From Gammaproteobacteria bacterium (GTDB lineage Bacteria > Pseudomonadota > Gammaproteobacteria > Thiohalobacterales > Thiohalobacteraceae), in the NCBI GenBank assembly GCA_018819175.1, contig JAHJQQ010000050.1, positions 1 to 64,000 on the forward strand: 64,000 nucleotides of DNA. The letters run 5' to 3'. The position numbers and the translations under genes were made by a program. Positions 12,541-22,774 of the stretch are shown here, in pieces (within the stretch, counting starts at the first letter, position 1; each line of letters begins with the position of its first letter). A model generated the notes under the pieces. That model saw only the letters and a program-made list of their open reading frames with translations, was not told where the DNA came from and searched no databases.

Positions 12541-12559
12541 TAGGGGAGAGGCTGATGGA

Positions 12560-13702
12560 TTACAGTTTCATCCCATCAAAAAACTTCTTCACCCCATCCA
12601 GCCAGGAATGCGCCTGCGGATTATGCGTGCTGCCGCCTTGATCCATGGTCTTCTGGAATTCCTGCAGCAGTTCTTTTTGCTTGGAACTCAAATTGACCGG
12701 GGTTTCCACCATGATGCGGCACATCAGATCGCCGATAGGCCCACCGCGCACGGGTTTCACGCCCTTGCCACGCAGACGGAACAACTTGCCGGTCTGCGAT
12801 TCGGCGGGAATCTTCAACACGACCTTGCCATCCAGTGTGGGGACTTCGAGTTCACCGCCGAGTGCGGCGGTGACGATGCTGATCGGTACTTCGCAGAACA
12901 GGTTGTTGTCGTCGCGTTTGAAAATCGCGTGGTCTTTGACGCGGACCTGTACGTACAGATCACCGGCTGGACCACCGTTCTCGCCGGCCTCGCCTTCGCC
13001 TGCAAGACGGATACGATCACCGGTATCGACACCGGCCGGCACTTTCACGGATAAGGTTTTGTTTTCACGCACGCGACCCTGGCCCTGACAGGTACCGCAG
13101 GGATCACTGATGATGCTGCCGGTGCCGTGACAACGCGGGCAGGCCTGCTGCACGGAGAAGAAACCCTGCTGCATGCGCACCTGACCGTGACCGCCGCAGG
13201 TGGTGCAGGTTTCCGGTTTGCTGCCGGCCTTGGCGCCGCTGCCGTTGCAGGTGCCGCAGGCCACCAACGTCGGCACACGGATTTTCACCGTGGTGCCGGC
13301 GACGGCGTCTTCGAGACTCAGGTCCAGGTTGTAGCGCAGATCGGAACCACGATAGACGCGTTGACCGCCACCGCCGCCACGCCCACCACCAAAGATGTCA
13401 CCGAACACATCACCGAAGATGTCCGAGAAACTCGCGCCGCCCGCTGCACCATGACCGCCACCGCCGCCCATCGAAGGATCCACGCCGGCATGTCCGAACT
13501 GGTCATAGGCGGCGCGCTTGCGCGCATCGGTGAGGACTTCATAGGCCTCTTTGGCCTCTTTGAATTTGTCTTCGGATTCCTTGTTATCCGGGTTGCGGTC
13601 CGGATGGTGCTTCTGCGCCATGCGCCGGAAGGCCTTTTTGATTTCGGCCTCGCTGGCGTTCTTCTGCACGCCGAGAGCTTCGTAGTAGTCGCGTTTTGCC
13701 AT
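12560..13702 (-). CDS. dnaJ: Chaperone protein DnaJ
   Basis: DnaJ is the Hsp40 co-chaperone that delivers substrates to DnaK and stimulates its ATPase. The 380-residue protein has the J domain with HPD (residues about 33-35), a Gly/Phe-rich linker (GGGGGHGAAGGASFSDIFGD), four CxxCxGxG zinc repeats between about residues 145 and 210 (CGTCNGSG, CTTCGGHG, CPRCHGTG, CGTCQGQG) and a C-terminal substrate domain. It is full length and the last gene of the heat-shock run on the minus strand, 202 bp after dnaK, with REP-like repeats between. Confidence 0.98.
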   Translation of the reverse strand: MAKRDYYEALGVQKNASEAEIKKAFRRMAQKHHPDRNPDNKESEDKFKEAKEAYEVLTDARKRAAYDQFGHAGVDPSMGGGGGHGAAGGASFSDIFGDVFGDIFGGGRGGGGGQRVYRGSDLRYNLDLSLEDAVAGTTVKIRVPTLVACGTCNGSGAKAGSKPETCTTCGGHGQVRMQQGFFSVQQACPRCHGTGSIISDPCGTCQGQGRVRENKTLSVKVPAGVDTGDRIRLAGEGEAGENGGPAGDLYVQVRVKDHAIFKRDDNNLFCEVPISIVTAALGGELEVPTLDGKVVLKIPAESQTGKLFRLRGKGVKPVRGGPIGDLMCRIMVETPVNLSSKQKELLQEFQKTMDQGGSTHNPQAHSWLDGVKKFFDGMKL

Positions 13703-13727
13703 TGGCCTGTTCTAACTGATTATCGAC

Positions 13728-13830
13728 ACTCCCTCTCCCTTGATGGGAGAGGGCCGGGGAGAGGGTGATTCAACCGCGCTGCACCACTCCCCCTCTCCCT
13801 GTCCCTCTCCCGCAAGGGGAGAGGGGACGT
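13728..13830. repeat. Two CCCTCTCCC/GGGAGAGGG hairpins between dnaK and dnaJ
   Basis: Two adjacent copies of the REP-like hairpin (about 13730-13767 and 13789-13827) have arms CCCTCTCCC and GGGAGAGGG around a variable loop. Lying between dnaK and dnaJ in one operon, they would form stable stems in the mRNA and may lower dnaJ expression relative to dnaK; this is inference. Confidence 0.8.
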
Positions 13831-13904
13831 ATTGTTCAACAGCATCAGGGGCCGGCGGTTCCCCACCGCGGCCCCTGTGCTGTCGATATGTTACCGCAAG
13901 CGGC

Positions 13905-15833
13905 TTACTTGTCCTTCACCTCTTCGAACTCAGCATCGACCACGTCGTCTTCGGCCTTGCCCTTGGCCTGATCGGCACCGGCGTCCGGCTGCGCCTGGCC
14001 GCCTTCGGCCTGCTGCTTCTGTTCATACACGCGCTGCGCCAGTTTGCCGGACAGTTCGGTCAATGCAGTGGTCTTGGCTTCGATGGCCGCCACGTCGTCA
14101 CCGGTCAAGACATCCTGCAGTTCCTTGATGGCGGCTTCGATGGCGGTCTTTTCGTCGGCCTCGACCTTGTCGCCAAGATCCTTGATCGATTTGTTGGTCG
14201 CATGGATCATGCCTTCGCCCTGATTGCGCGCGTTGACCAGTTCGTGGAACTTGCGGTCTTCGTCGGCGTGCGCCTCGGCGTCCTTCACCATCTTCTCGAC
14301 TTCGGCATCCGACAAACCGGACGAGGCCTTGATCTGAATCGAGGTCTCTTTGCCAGTGGCCTTGTCTTTCGCCGACACGTGCAGAATGCCGTTGGCGTCG
14401 ATGTCGAAGGCGACTTCAATCTGCGGCACGCCGCGCGGGGCCGGCGGAATGTCGCCCAGGTCGAAACGACCCAGCGACTTATTCGCGCTGGCCTGATCGC
14501 GCTCACCCTGCAACACATGCACGGTTACGGCGGTCTGGTTGTCGTCGGCGGTGGAGAACACCTGCTGTGCCTTGGTCGGGATGGTGGTGTTCTTTTCGAT
14601 CAGCTTGGTCATGACGCCGCCGAGGGTTTCAATACCGAGTGAGAGCGGGGTCACGTCGAGCAGCAGCACGTCCTTGACCTGGCCACCGAGCACACCGCCC
14701 TGAATCGCGGCGCCGACGGCGACGGCCTCATCCGGGTTGACGTCCTTGCGCGGTTCCTTGCCGAAGAAGGCCTGTACGGCTTCCTGCACCTTGGGCATGC
14801 GGATCTGACCGCCGACCAGGATCACGTCGTCGATATCGCCGATCTTCAGACCGGCATCTTTCAGTGCGATTTTGCACGGTTCGATGGTGCGGGCGATCAG
14901 ATCTTCGACCAGCGATTCCAGCTTGGCGCGGGTCAGCTTCACATTCAGATGTTTCGGACCGGTGGCGTCGGCCGTGATATACGGCAGATTGACGTCGGTC
15001 TGGGTGCTGGAAGACAACTCGATCTTGGCCTTCTCGGCGGTTTCCTTCAGACGCTGCATGGCCAGCGGATCACCGCGCAGGTCGATGCCCTGCTCTTTCT
15101 TAAAGGTGTCGGCGAGATGATCGATGATGCGCTTGTCGAAGTCTTCGCCACCGAGGAAGGTGTCACCGTTGGTGGACAGCACTTCGAACTGATGCTCGCC
15201 ATCGACATCGGCGATTTCGATAATGGAAATATCGAAGGTACCACCGCCCAGGTCGTACACGGCGATCTTCACATCACCGCGCTTCTTGTCCATACCGTAG
15301 GCGAGTGCCGCCGCGGTCGGCTCGTTGATGATACGTTTGACTTCCAGACCGGCGATCTTGCCGGCGTCTTTGGTCGCCTGACGCTGTGAATCGTTGAAGT
15401 AGGCCGGCACGGTGATAACCGCTTCGGTCACCGGCTCGCCGAGATAGTCTTCGGCGGTCTTCTTCATCTTCATCAGCACGCGCGCGGAGATTTCCGGCGG
15501 GGCCATTTTCTTGCCATGAGCCTCGACCCAGGCATCGCCGTTGTCGGCCTTGACGATTTTGTACGGGACCAGGTCGATGTCTTTCTGCACCACATCTTCC
15601 TGGAAGCGGCGGCCGATGAGGCGCTTGACTGCGTACAGGGTATTGGCCGGGTTGGTCACGGCCTGACGCTTGGCGGACTGGCCGACCAGCACTTCACCAC
15701 CCTCGACATAGGCGACAATGGACGGCGTGGTGCGATCGCCCTCGCTGTTCTCGATCACGCGCGGCTTGCCACCTTCCATGACCGACACGCAGGAGTTGGT
15801 GGTACCCAGGTCGATGCCGATGATCTTTCCCAT
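13905..15833 (-). CDS. dnaK: Chaperone protein DnaK
   Basis: DnaK is the Hsp70 chaperone. The 642-residue protein has the nucleotide-binding domain (IIGIDLGTTNSCVSV at the start, then VYDLGGGTFDISI and VILVGGQIRMPKVQ), the linker DVLLLDVTPLSLGIET, the substrate-binding domain and an acidic C-terminal tail ending EFEEVKDK. I start it at ATG 15833 (MGKIIGID) with GGAG nine bases upstream; an in-frame TTG at 15839 would only add two residues. It lies between grpE and dnaJ. Confidence 0.98.
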   Translation of the reverse strand: MGKIIGIDLGTTNSCVSVMEGGKPRVIENSEGDRTTPSIVAYVEGGEVLVGQSAKRQAVTNPANTLYAVKRLIGRRFQEDVVQKDIDLVPYKIVKADNGDAWVEAHGKKMAPPEISARVLMKMKKTAEDYLGEPVTEAVITVPAYFNDSQRQATKDAGKIAGLEVKRIINEPTAAALAYGMDKKRGDVKIAVYDLGGGTFDISIIEIADVDGEHQFEVLSTNGDTFLGGEDFDKRIIDHLADTFKKEQGIDLRGDPLAMQRLKETAEKAKIELSSSTQTDVNLPYITADATGPKHLNVKLTRAKLESLVEDLIARTIEPCKIALKDAGLKIGDIDDVILVGGQIRMPKVQEAVQAFFGKEPRKDVNPDEAVAVGAAIQGGVLGGQVKDVLLLDVTPLSLGIETLGGVMTKLIEKNTTIPTKAQQVFSTADDNQTAVTVHVLQGERDQASANKSLGRFDLGDIPPAPRGVPQIEVAFDIDANGILHVSAKDKATGKETSIQIKASSGLSDAEVEKMVKDAEAHADEDRKFHELVNARNQGEGMIHATNKSIKDLGDKVEADEKTAIEAAIKELQDVLTGDDVAAIEAKTTALTELSGKLAQRVYEQKQQAEGGQAQPDAGADQAKGKAEDDVVDAEFEEVKDK

Positions 15834-15931
15834 GTTCAATTCTCCAAAAAAAGTTTAAGTCTTTGAAAACCGGCAAATCGCTGTGATTGCCTTAGCTCTG
15901 TCCAGGTAAATGGTGGCGGCCTGCCAGGAAA

Positions 15932-16513
15932 TCAAGCCCGCTCGTCGATATTGCCGCCTGCCTCAGGCGCCGCACCCGGAGCCGCTTTGGAAACAATCAC
16001 CATCGCCGGACGGATCAGACGGTCATTCAGCAAGTAGCCCTTCTGCACCACCATGACCACCGTGTTGGGCGCGACATCCTCACGCGGCTGGATGGACATG
16101 GCCTCATGGAACTGCGGATTGAAGGGTTCGCCTTGCGGGTTCACCTCGGCAATGCCGAATTTTTCCAGGACACCGGCCAGCATTTTCAGGGTCAGTTCGC
16201 TGCCTTCAATCAGCTTGGCCGGGTCGACATTCTGGCCCTGCGTGGCCGCAGCTATACCCATTTCCAGGCTGTCGCGCACCGGCAATAAGGCGTTGGCAAA
16301 TTTTTCCAGGCCGTATTTGTGCGCGTTTTCGAGGTCGCGCTGAGCGCGTTTATGCAGATTATCGATCTCGGCCTGCAGCCGCAGGCACTGGTTCCAATGC
16401 TCGTCGGCTTTGTTACGGGCGTCTTCCAACAGGGCATGCACTTCGGTGTCTACGCCTTCCGCCGGGATTGCTTCGACGCCTTCCTGAACCTCGGAATGTT
16501 GCTCGTCTGCCAT
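15932..16513 (-). CDS. grpE: Nucleotide exchange factor GrpE
   Basis: GrpE releases ADP from DnaK. At 193 residues it shows the expected long N-terminal helix (RLQAEIDNLHKRAQRDLENAHK), then the four-helix and beta-wing domain, with family signatures PVRDSLEMGI and VVQKGYLLNDRLIRPAMV. It is the first gene under the RpoH-type promoter at 16612-16640, and dnaK follows after about 100 bp. Confidence 0.97.
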   Translation of the reverse strand: MADEQHSEVQEGVEAIPAEGVDTEVHALLEDARNKADEHWNQCLRLQAEIDNLHKRAQRDLENAHKYGLEKFANALLPVRDSLEMGIAAATQGQNVDPAKLIEGSELTLKMLAGVLEKFGIAEVNPQGEPFNPQFHEAMSIQPREDVAPNTVVMVVQKGYLLNDRLIRPAMVIVSKAAPGAAPEAGGNIDERA

Positions 16514-16611
16514 TAAAAATCTCCAGAAATCAATTAACTAAAGTCTATACTGAAAAAATAATTCACGCGCTGGCACAAGCCCTGCCTGCCCAACTGCAAG
16601 TTACCGCGGTC

Positions 16612-16640
16612 TATATGGGGACTAATCGCGAGGATTCAAG
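16612..16640 (-). promoter_or_regulatory. RpoH (sigma-32) type promoter for grpE-dnaK-dnaJ
   Basis: Read on the minus strand, CTTGAA (16640-16635), a 14-base spacer and CCCCATATA (16620-16612) match the heat-shock sigma consensus CTTGAA-N13-15-CCCCATNT very closely. The predicted start lies near 16605, about 90 bp before the grpE ATG. The -35 box overlaps the last codons of hrcA. Confidence 0.85.
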
Positions 16641-17680
16641 GCCGCACCCAGCAGGCGTGCGGTGGTATCAACAATCGAGATGACGCGATTGTACGCCATG
16701 CGGGTCGGGCCAATCACACCCAAAACGCCAACCACGCGCCCGTCGACTGAATAAGGCGAGGTGACCACACTGCATTCATCCAGCACATTGTAACCGGACT
16801 CTTCACCGATAAAGATCTGCACACCGTCGGCATTCACGCACTGATCGAGCAACCCCAGGATCTCACGCTTCTGGGTGAAGGCATCGAACAGATGCCGCAG
16901 CTTGTCGACCTCGCAGAGCTCCCGGAAACCCATCAGGTTGGCTTGGCCCGCCACCACGAAATCCTCGGCCTCCTGCTGATCGTCCGCCTTGAAGGCCTGA
17001 CCGGCGATGTCGATGGCGGCCTGCATCATGTTATTCATATCCGTATGCGTCTGTTGCAGGTCGGCAACAATAAATTCGCGCACGGCGGCGATGTCCTTGC
17101 CGCTGAATTGTTCGTTCAGAAAATTCGCCGCCATCTCCAGTTCCGACTGGCTGTATTTGCGGTCGGTATGGATGATACGGTTTTGCACCTCGCGTTCGTT
17201 GATCACCATGATCACCAGCACGCGATTATCGGACAGCGGCAGGAAGTCGATACGCCGCAATGAGGCCTGCTTGCGACGCGGCAGCATCACAACGCCCGCC
17301 ATGCGGGTGATACCGGACAGCAGATTGGAGGTGCGTTCAACCAGATCTTTGTGTTCCAGATCCAGATTGAGCTCATTGCGCAGACGCTGCACGTCCTGAC
17401 CATCCAGGGGTTGTACTGTCAGCAGACTGTCGACAAAGCAGCGATAGCCTTGCACGGTCGGCATGCGCCCCGCCGAGGTGTGCGGGGATTTCACGAAGCC
17501 CATGTCTTCCAGATCGGCCATCACATTGCGGATGGTGGCCGGACTGAGGTCCATGACCGCATCACGCGCCAGGGTGCGCGAACCGACCGGTTCACCGTCA
17601 CGGATATAGCGTTCGATCAGCACCCGTAACAGATGCTGAGCGCGCTCATTGAGGACCGGACTGCTCGGTTTCGTTGTCAT
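16622..17680 (-). CDS. hrcA: Heat-inducible transcription repressor HrcA
   Basis: HrcA is the dimeric repressor that binds CIRCE operators and needs GroE for activity. The 352-residue protein has the N-terminal winged helix (LNERAQHLLRVLIERYIRDGEPVGSRTL, SPATIRNVMADLEDMGFV, HTSAGRMPT), a central GAF-like domain and the C-terminal dimer region (VVTSPYSVDGRVVGVLGVIGPTRM). I chose ATG 17680 (MTTKPSSP) because the longer frame from 17728 would run into the CIRCE operator and add residues not expected in the family. It is first in the run hrcA, grpE, dnaK, dnaJ. Confidence 0.95.
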   Translation of the reverse strand: MTTKPSSPVLNERAQHLLRVLIERYIRDGEPVGSRTLARDAVMDLSPATIRNVMADLEDMGFVKSPHTSAGRMPTVQGYRCFVDSLLTVQPLDGQDVQRLRNELNLDLEHKDLVERTSNLLSGITRMAGVVMLPRRKQASLRRIDFLPLSDNRVLVIMVINEREVQNRIIHTDRKYSQSELEMAANFLNEQFSGKDIAAVREFIVADLQQTHTDMNNMMQAAIDIAGQAFKADDQQEAEDFVVAGQANLMGFRELCEVDKLRHLFDAFTQKREILGLLDQCVNADGVQIFIGEESGYNVLDECSVVTSPYSVDGRVVGVLGVIGPTRMAYNRVISIVDTTARLLGAALNPRD

Positions 17681-17717
17681 GCTCAACTTGGATAAAAATC
17701 GATTAGCAACACGAATC

Positions 17718-17744
17718 TTGGCACTCATCTTACAAGAGTGCTAA
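17718..17744 (-). promoter_or_regulatory. CIRCE operator upstream of hrcA
   Basis: On the minus strand TTAGCACTC, nine bases, GAGTGCCAA matches the CIRCE consensus TTAGCACTC-N9-GAGTGCTAA with one mismatch in the second arm. It lies 38 bp before the chosen hrcA start, where HrcA binding would autoregulate the gene. No second CIRCE is seen before grpE or dnaK. Confidence 0.95.
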
Positions 17745-17896
17745 GCCGGCGCGCAAACAATAGCCGCCCGGCGGAGCAAATCATCGCACCTGCATAAGGA
17801 TGATATAACCCGATGAAGAAAACGCCGCTGCTTTAGTAAGTTCCGGAGTCTTTGCATTGTCGAACTTGAGTTCTTCATGCTAGTGTCAGTGCCATT

Positions 17897-18775
17897 ATGA
17901 AGTACACCTTCAAACGTATTGGTCTGGTTGGGAAATATGGCGCCCCTGCAGTGGGCGAGACGCTGCAGCGCCTGATTGCCCATCTCCAGACCCGCGCCCT
18001 GGATATCATCCTCGACCCGAGTGTGGTTGAGCACCTGCCAGACAGCGGCCTGCCCAGTGTCGGACGCGCGCATCTCGGCGAACACTGCGATCTGGTCATT
18101 GCGGTCGGCGGTGACGGCACGCTGCTCAACGCCGCGCGCAGCCTGGCCGATGCCGGCGTGCCGCTGGTCGGCGTCAATCTGGGACGACTGGGATTTCTGG
18201 CCGACGTGTCGCCGGACCTGATGACCGATCAGCTGGATCAGATCCTGTCCGGTCAATACGACCAGGAAGAACGCTCCTTGCTGCACGCCAGTGTCTACCG
18301 TGGCGAGCAGATCATCAGCGAAAGCGATGCACTCAACGACGTGGTCATCCACAAATGGGACATCGCGCGGATGATCGAACTGGAAGTCCGCATTGATGGA
18401 AATGTGCTCAGCACCCAACGTTCGGATGGCCTGATCGTCGCGACACCCACCGGTTCCACGGCCTATGCCCTGTCCGGCGGCGGCCCGATCCTGCATCCCT
18501 CGCTCGATGCCATGGTGCTGGTGCCGATCTGTCCGCACAGCCTGAACAACCGGCCGATCGTGATCCATGACGCCAGCGCCGTGGATGTCATCGTGCATGC
18601 CGGCGCCTATACCCAGGCGCAAGTCACCTGCGATGGCCAGGTCAATTTCGCCCTGTTACCCGGTGACCGCGTCCACATTCACAAAAATGCCCATGCCTTA
18701 AAGCTCATCCATCCGCCGGGTTACGACTACTTTGAAATTCTGCGCCGCAAGTTCAATTGGGGTACGAGTAGCTAG
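17897..18775 (+). CDS. nadK: NAD kinase
   Basis: NadK phosphorylates NAD to NADP using ATP or polyphosphate. The 292-residue protein carries the catalytic GGDGTLL motif (about residues 71-77), LGRLGFLADV, the NAD-binding NDVVIHK segment, and TPTGSTAYALSGGGPI. Start at MKYTFKRIGLVGK agrees with family length. It is divergent from hrcA, with CIRCE in the shared region but nearer hrcA, and 111 bp upstream of recN; a common gammaproteobacterial order. Confidence 0.97.
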   Translation: MKYTFKRIGLVGKYGAPAVGETLQRLIAHLQTRALDIILDPSVVEHLPDSGLPSVGRAHLGEHCDLVIAVGGDGTLLNAARSLADAGVPLVGVNLGRLGFLADVSPDLMTDQLDQILSGQYDQEERSLLHASVYRGEQIISESDALNDVVIHKWDIARMIELEVRIDGNVLSTQRSDGLIVATPTGSTAYALSGGGPILHPSLDAMVLVPICPHSLNNRPIVIHDASAVDVIVHAGAYTQAQVTCDGQVNFALLPGDRVHIHKNAHALKLIHPPGYDYFEILRRKFNWGTSS

Positions 18776-18776
18776 G

Positions 18777-18886
18777 CAAGGTGCTAGGAACTGGGTACTA
18801 GGGACGAGGAGAAGATGTTGTTGCACCATAACTTTGGATACACTGCCTAGACCCTAAGATCCTAGATCCTGATCCCTGATTAACAG
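18777..18886. repeat. CTAGG-core heptad repeat with inverted half, nadK-recN spacer
   Basis: The left part has CTAGGCA, CTAGGAA and CTAGGGA units; the right part carries the reverse complement (CCTAGACCCTA, CCTAGATCCTGATCCC). This pairs direct heptads with inverted heptads as at 1-207 and could form a cruciform. It ends directly at the recN start codon. Confidence 0.75.
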
Positions 18887-20599
<1,713 letters not shown>

Positions 20600-20625
20600 G
20601 CCTAGTCTTATGATCTATGGTCACC

Positions 20626-20692
20626 GTCATTCCGGCGCATGCCGGAATCCAGTGCTTTGAAAGTTATAGATTCCGGCATGCGCCGGAATGAC
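20626..20692. repeat. GTCATTCCGGCGC palindromic repeat
   Basis: A perfect inverted pair, GTCATTCCGGCGCATGCCGG at the left and its reverse complement at the right, encloses a ~20-nt loop containing AGTGCTTTGAAAG. The same type of element occurs at about 41010-41078. It lies just downstream of recN and could end transcription, but no T-run follows. Confidence 0.85.
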
Positions 20693-20737
20693 GTGCTCAT
20701 TGAACCCTAGCCGAGATCGATTTGGATTACGATCTTC

Positions 20738-20778
20738 GTAGGTCGGATTCAGGCCGAAGGCCGCGTCCGACATGTGCG
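20738..20778. repeat. GTAGGTCGGA...GCGTCCGAC repeat
   Basis: CGTAGGTCGGATTCAGGCCG, then GAAGG, then CCGCGTCCGACATG forms an imperfect palindrome of the kind also found at 7973-8105. It lies between the convergent recN and fur genes. Confidence 0.65.
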
Positions 20779-20802
20779 CGAAGCCACACCACGCAATCGC
20801 GC

Positions 20803-21222
20803 CTACGACACCTTCCGGCAATTCGCGCAGATCCCGTAGATGTACAGGCTGTGATCGGTGATTTCGTAACCGGCCTTCCGGGCAATTTCACGTTGGCGTT
20901 GCTCGATGGTCTCATCAATGAACTCATCCACCCGGCCACACTTCACACAGACAATGTGATCGTGATGAGAACCTTCATTGAGCTCGAACACCGAGTGCCC
21001 GCCTTCAAAGTGGTGACGCGTCACCAGACCGGCGGTCTCGAACTGGGTCAGCACCCGATACACGGTCGCCAGACCGATATCCTCGCCTTCTTCCAGTAAC
21101 GCCTTGTAGACATCCTCGGCGCTCATATGGCGATTGGTCTTGTTGCTTTCGAGGATTTCCAGGATCTTGACCCGGGGTAAGGTCACCTTCAAACCAGCCT
21201 TACGTAAGTCCTGCGATTCCAT
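20803..21222 (-). CDS. fur: Ferric uptake regulator Fur
   Basis: Fur represses iron-uptake genes when loaded with Fe(II). At 139 residues it has the N-terminal winged helix (LRKAGLKVTLPRVKILEIL, SAEDVYKALLEEGEDIGLATVYRVL), the metal-site region HHFEGGHSVFEL and GSHHDHIVCVKCG, and a second Cys pair (CANC) near the C-terminus. It is divergent from bamE, the common gammaproteobacterial pairing. Confidence 0.97.
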   Translation of the reverse strand: MESQDLRKAGLKVTLPRVKILEILESNKTNRHMSAEDVYKALLEEGEDIGLATVYRVLTQFETAGLVTRHHFEGGHSVFELNEGSHHDHIVCVKCGRVDEFIDETIEQRQREIARKAGYEITDHSLYIYGICANCRKVS

Positions 21223-21308
21223 AATATTCTCTCCACACCGGTCGTGAATTAAGGCGTCGCTTGGGGTATGATGCCGGCGAGTTCGGTACAGCTGGATATG
21301 ACTTCTAT

Positions 21309-21770
21309 ATGCAAAAGCTTCTCATTCCTGGCGTCTTCATTGCAAGCCTTCTGTTATCCGGCTGCGGTTCGGTAGACAAAATCCCCTTCGTCTATCGCAT
21401 CGATGTTCAGCAAGGCAACGTCATCACCCAAGAGATGGTTGACCAGCTCAAACCAGGCATGTCACGGCGCCAAGTGAAGTTCACGCTGGGCTCACCACTG
21501 ATCACTGATACCTTCCATCAAGATCGCTGGGATTATGTTTATCGCATTACGCCCGGCGAGGGAGAAGTGACCGAGCAGCGCATTACCGTGATCTTCAAAG
21601 ATGACGCGCTAGTCTCGATCAGTGGCGATTTCCGCCCAAACCCGCAACCGGCGCTGGCCGCGACTAGCAAACCCTCCACCACGGTTGTCGTGCCGTACCA
21701 GGAGCGCAAGCCGCGCGGCATTCTAACGCGTTTCTGGCAATGGATGGGTTTTGGCAAGGATGATGTTTAG
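21309..21770 (+). CDS. bamE: Outer membrane protein assembly factor BamE
   Basis: BamE (SmpA/OmlA) is a lipoprotein of the BAM complex that inserts beta-barrel proteins. The 153-residue product starts MQKLLIPGVFIASLLLSGCG, a lipoprotein signal with lipobox LLSGC. The conserved core follows (FVYRIDVQQGNVITQEMVDQ, LKPGMSRRQVKFTLGSP, WDYVYR). I use ATG 21309 rather than 21261, since the extra residues precede the signal peptide. It is divergent from fur. Confidence 0.95.
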   Translation: MQKLLIPGVFIASLLLSGCGSVDKIPFVYRIDVQQGNVITQEMVDQLKPGMSRRQVKFTLGSPLITDTFHQDRWDYVYRITPGEGEVTEQRITVIFKDDALVSISGDFRPNPQPALAATSKPSTTVVVPYQERKPRGILTRFWQWMGFGKDDV

Positions 21771-21823
21771 TGCTAGGTGCTAAAAAATAGGGGTCAGAGA
21801 CGAATGGCACTTAACTTAAGTCC

Positions 21824-21958
21824 AATGTAGGTCGGGTTAGCGTTGTTTGCGTAACCCGACAGGTGTTGCGAAGCAACACAGCGCCTTTGTTTATGGTGTG
21901 CCTGACGGCACGCTTGGCGGGTTACGGCGCAAACGACGCGCCTAACCCGCCCTACATC
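21824..21958. repeat. GTAGGTCGGGTTAGCG intergenic palindrome
   Basis: TGTAGGTCGGGTTAGCG at the left is answered by GCCTAACCCGCCCTACA at the right, with an internal GTTGTTTGCGTAACCCGACA element. This is the widespread gammaproteobacterial intergenic repeat type and lies between convergent bamE and rnfH, probably transcribed as a long stem. No protein is predicted. Confidence 0.8.
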
Positions 21959-21998
21959 GGGCCGAATTGGCTTAAGAAAGTGCCATTCGACTCTGAAC

Positions 21999-22331
21999 CT
22001 ATTTTTCCTCAGTCTCAACGTCCCCGCCACCCTTCTTCATGCGCTTGCCTTCCGCGGCGCGCTGCTTGCGCACTTCCTTGGGATCGGCGATCAAGGGACG
22101 GTAAATTTCCACCCGATCACCATTACGTAAGGGCGCATCCAGTTTATTAAGCTTGCCGAAAATACCCACTTGATTGATTGCCAGATCGATTTCGGGATAA
22201 CGCTCCAGGATGGCGGATTCACGCACCGCCTGCTCAATCGTGGTTCCCGCGGGCACTCGCAGCTTCAGAATCGTCTGGTTTTCAGGCAGTGCGTAGGCGA
22301 CTTCCACATCGATCTGTTCAGCGTTTTCCAT
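21999..22331 (-). CDS. rnfH: RnfH family protein
   Basis: The 110-residue protein is a ubiquitin-like beta-grasp member of UPF0125/RnfH; the exact role is unknown despite the name from Rnf clusters. Signatures: VEVAYALPENQTILKLRVPAGTT at the start (given in part), VGIFGKL in the middle and DRVEIYRPLIADPKEVRKQRA, followed by a basic and acidic tail. Start MENAEQID overlaps the end of ratA by 14 bp. ratA-rnfH next to smpB is a standard set. Confidence 0.93.
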   Translation of the reverse strand: MENAEQIDVEVAYALPENQTILKLRVPAGTTIEQAVRESAILERYPEIDLAINQVGIFGKLNKLDAPLRNGDRVEIYRPLIADPKEVRKQRAAEGKRMKKGGGDVETEEK

Positions 22332-22758
22332 AGACCTGCACCGCACGTTGTTGAAAGGCATCCACCAGGGTATTCGCGATCTGACTGAACACCGGTCCGA
22401 TCATCATACTGAGCATCCGATTGGCGAATTCGAATTCCAGATCCAGCGACACTTTGCAGGCCTTGTCGCCGAGCGGATCGAATCGCCAATAGCCTTCGAG
22501 GCGTTTGAAGGGACCATCCACCAAACGTATCTCGATCATTTTGTCGGCCTGCTGCCGGTTATGGGTGGTGAAGGATTTTTGCAGACTCCCCTTCGCCATT
22601 TCGAGACAGGCCTTGAGTTCATCGCCTTCACGCCATACCACGCTGGCAGAACGGCACCAGGGTAAAAAATCCGCATAGGACTCAATATCGCTGACCAGTG
22701 CGAACATTTCCGCCGGCGTGTAGGCGACCAGCGCCGATTTGTGAATCGATGTCGTCAT
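22318..22758 (-). CDS. ratA: RatA-type START/polyketide-cyclase-like protein
   Basis: A 146-residue member of the START-like family related to yeast Coq10. In E. coli it is described as RatA, reported to block 70S ribosome association; a ubiquinone-binding role is also proposed for the family. Signatures: SALVAYTPAEMFALVSDIESY near the start, YADFLPWCRSASV, and GPFKRLEGYWRFDPLG. It overlaps rnfH, suggesting coupling, and is followed upstream by a transporter on the same strand. Confidence 0.92.
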   Translation of the reverse strand: MTTSIHKSALVAYTPAEMFALVSDIESYADFLPWCRSASVVWREGDELKACLEMAKGSLQKSFTTHNRQQADKMIEIRLVDGPFKRLEGYWRFDPLGDKACKVSLDLEFEFANRMLSMMIGPVFSQIANTLVDAFQQRAVQVYGKR

Positions 22759-22774
22759 CAGAAAAGTGCAGCGG

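Noticed and set aside
16570..16586. Sigma-54-like box TGGCAC...CTGC between grpE and hrcA
   Set aside because: The -12 element reads CTGC not TTGC, the orientation points into hrcA's antisense, and no gene follows on that strand before nadK.
20722..21099. Plus-strand frame across fur
   Set aside because: It is antisense to fur, whose motifs are complete.
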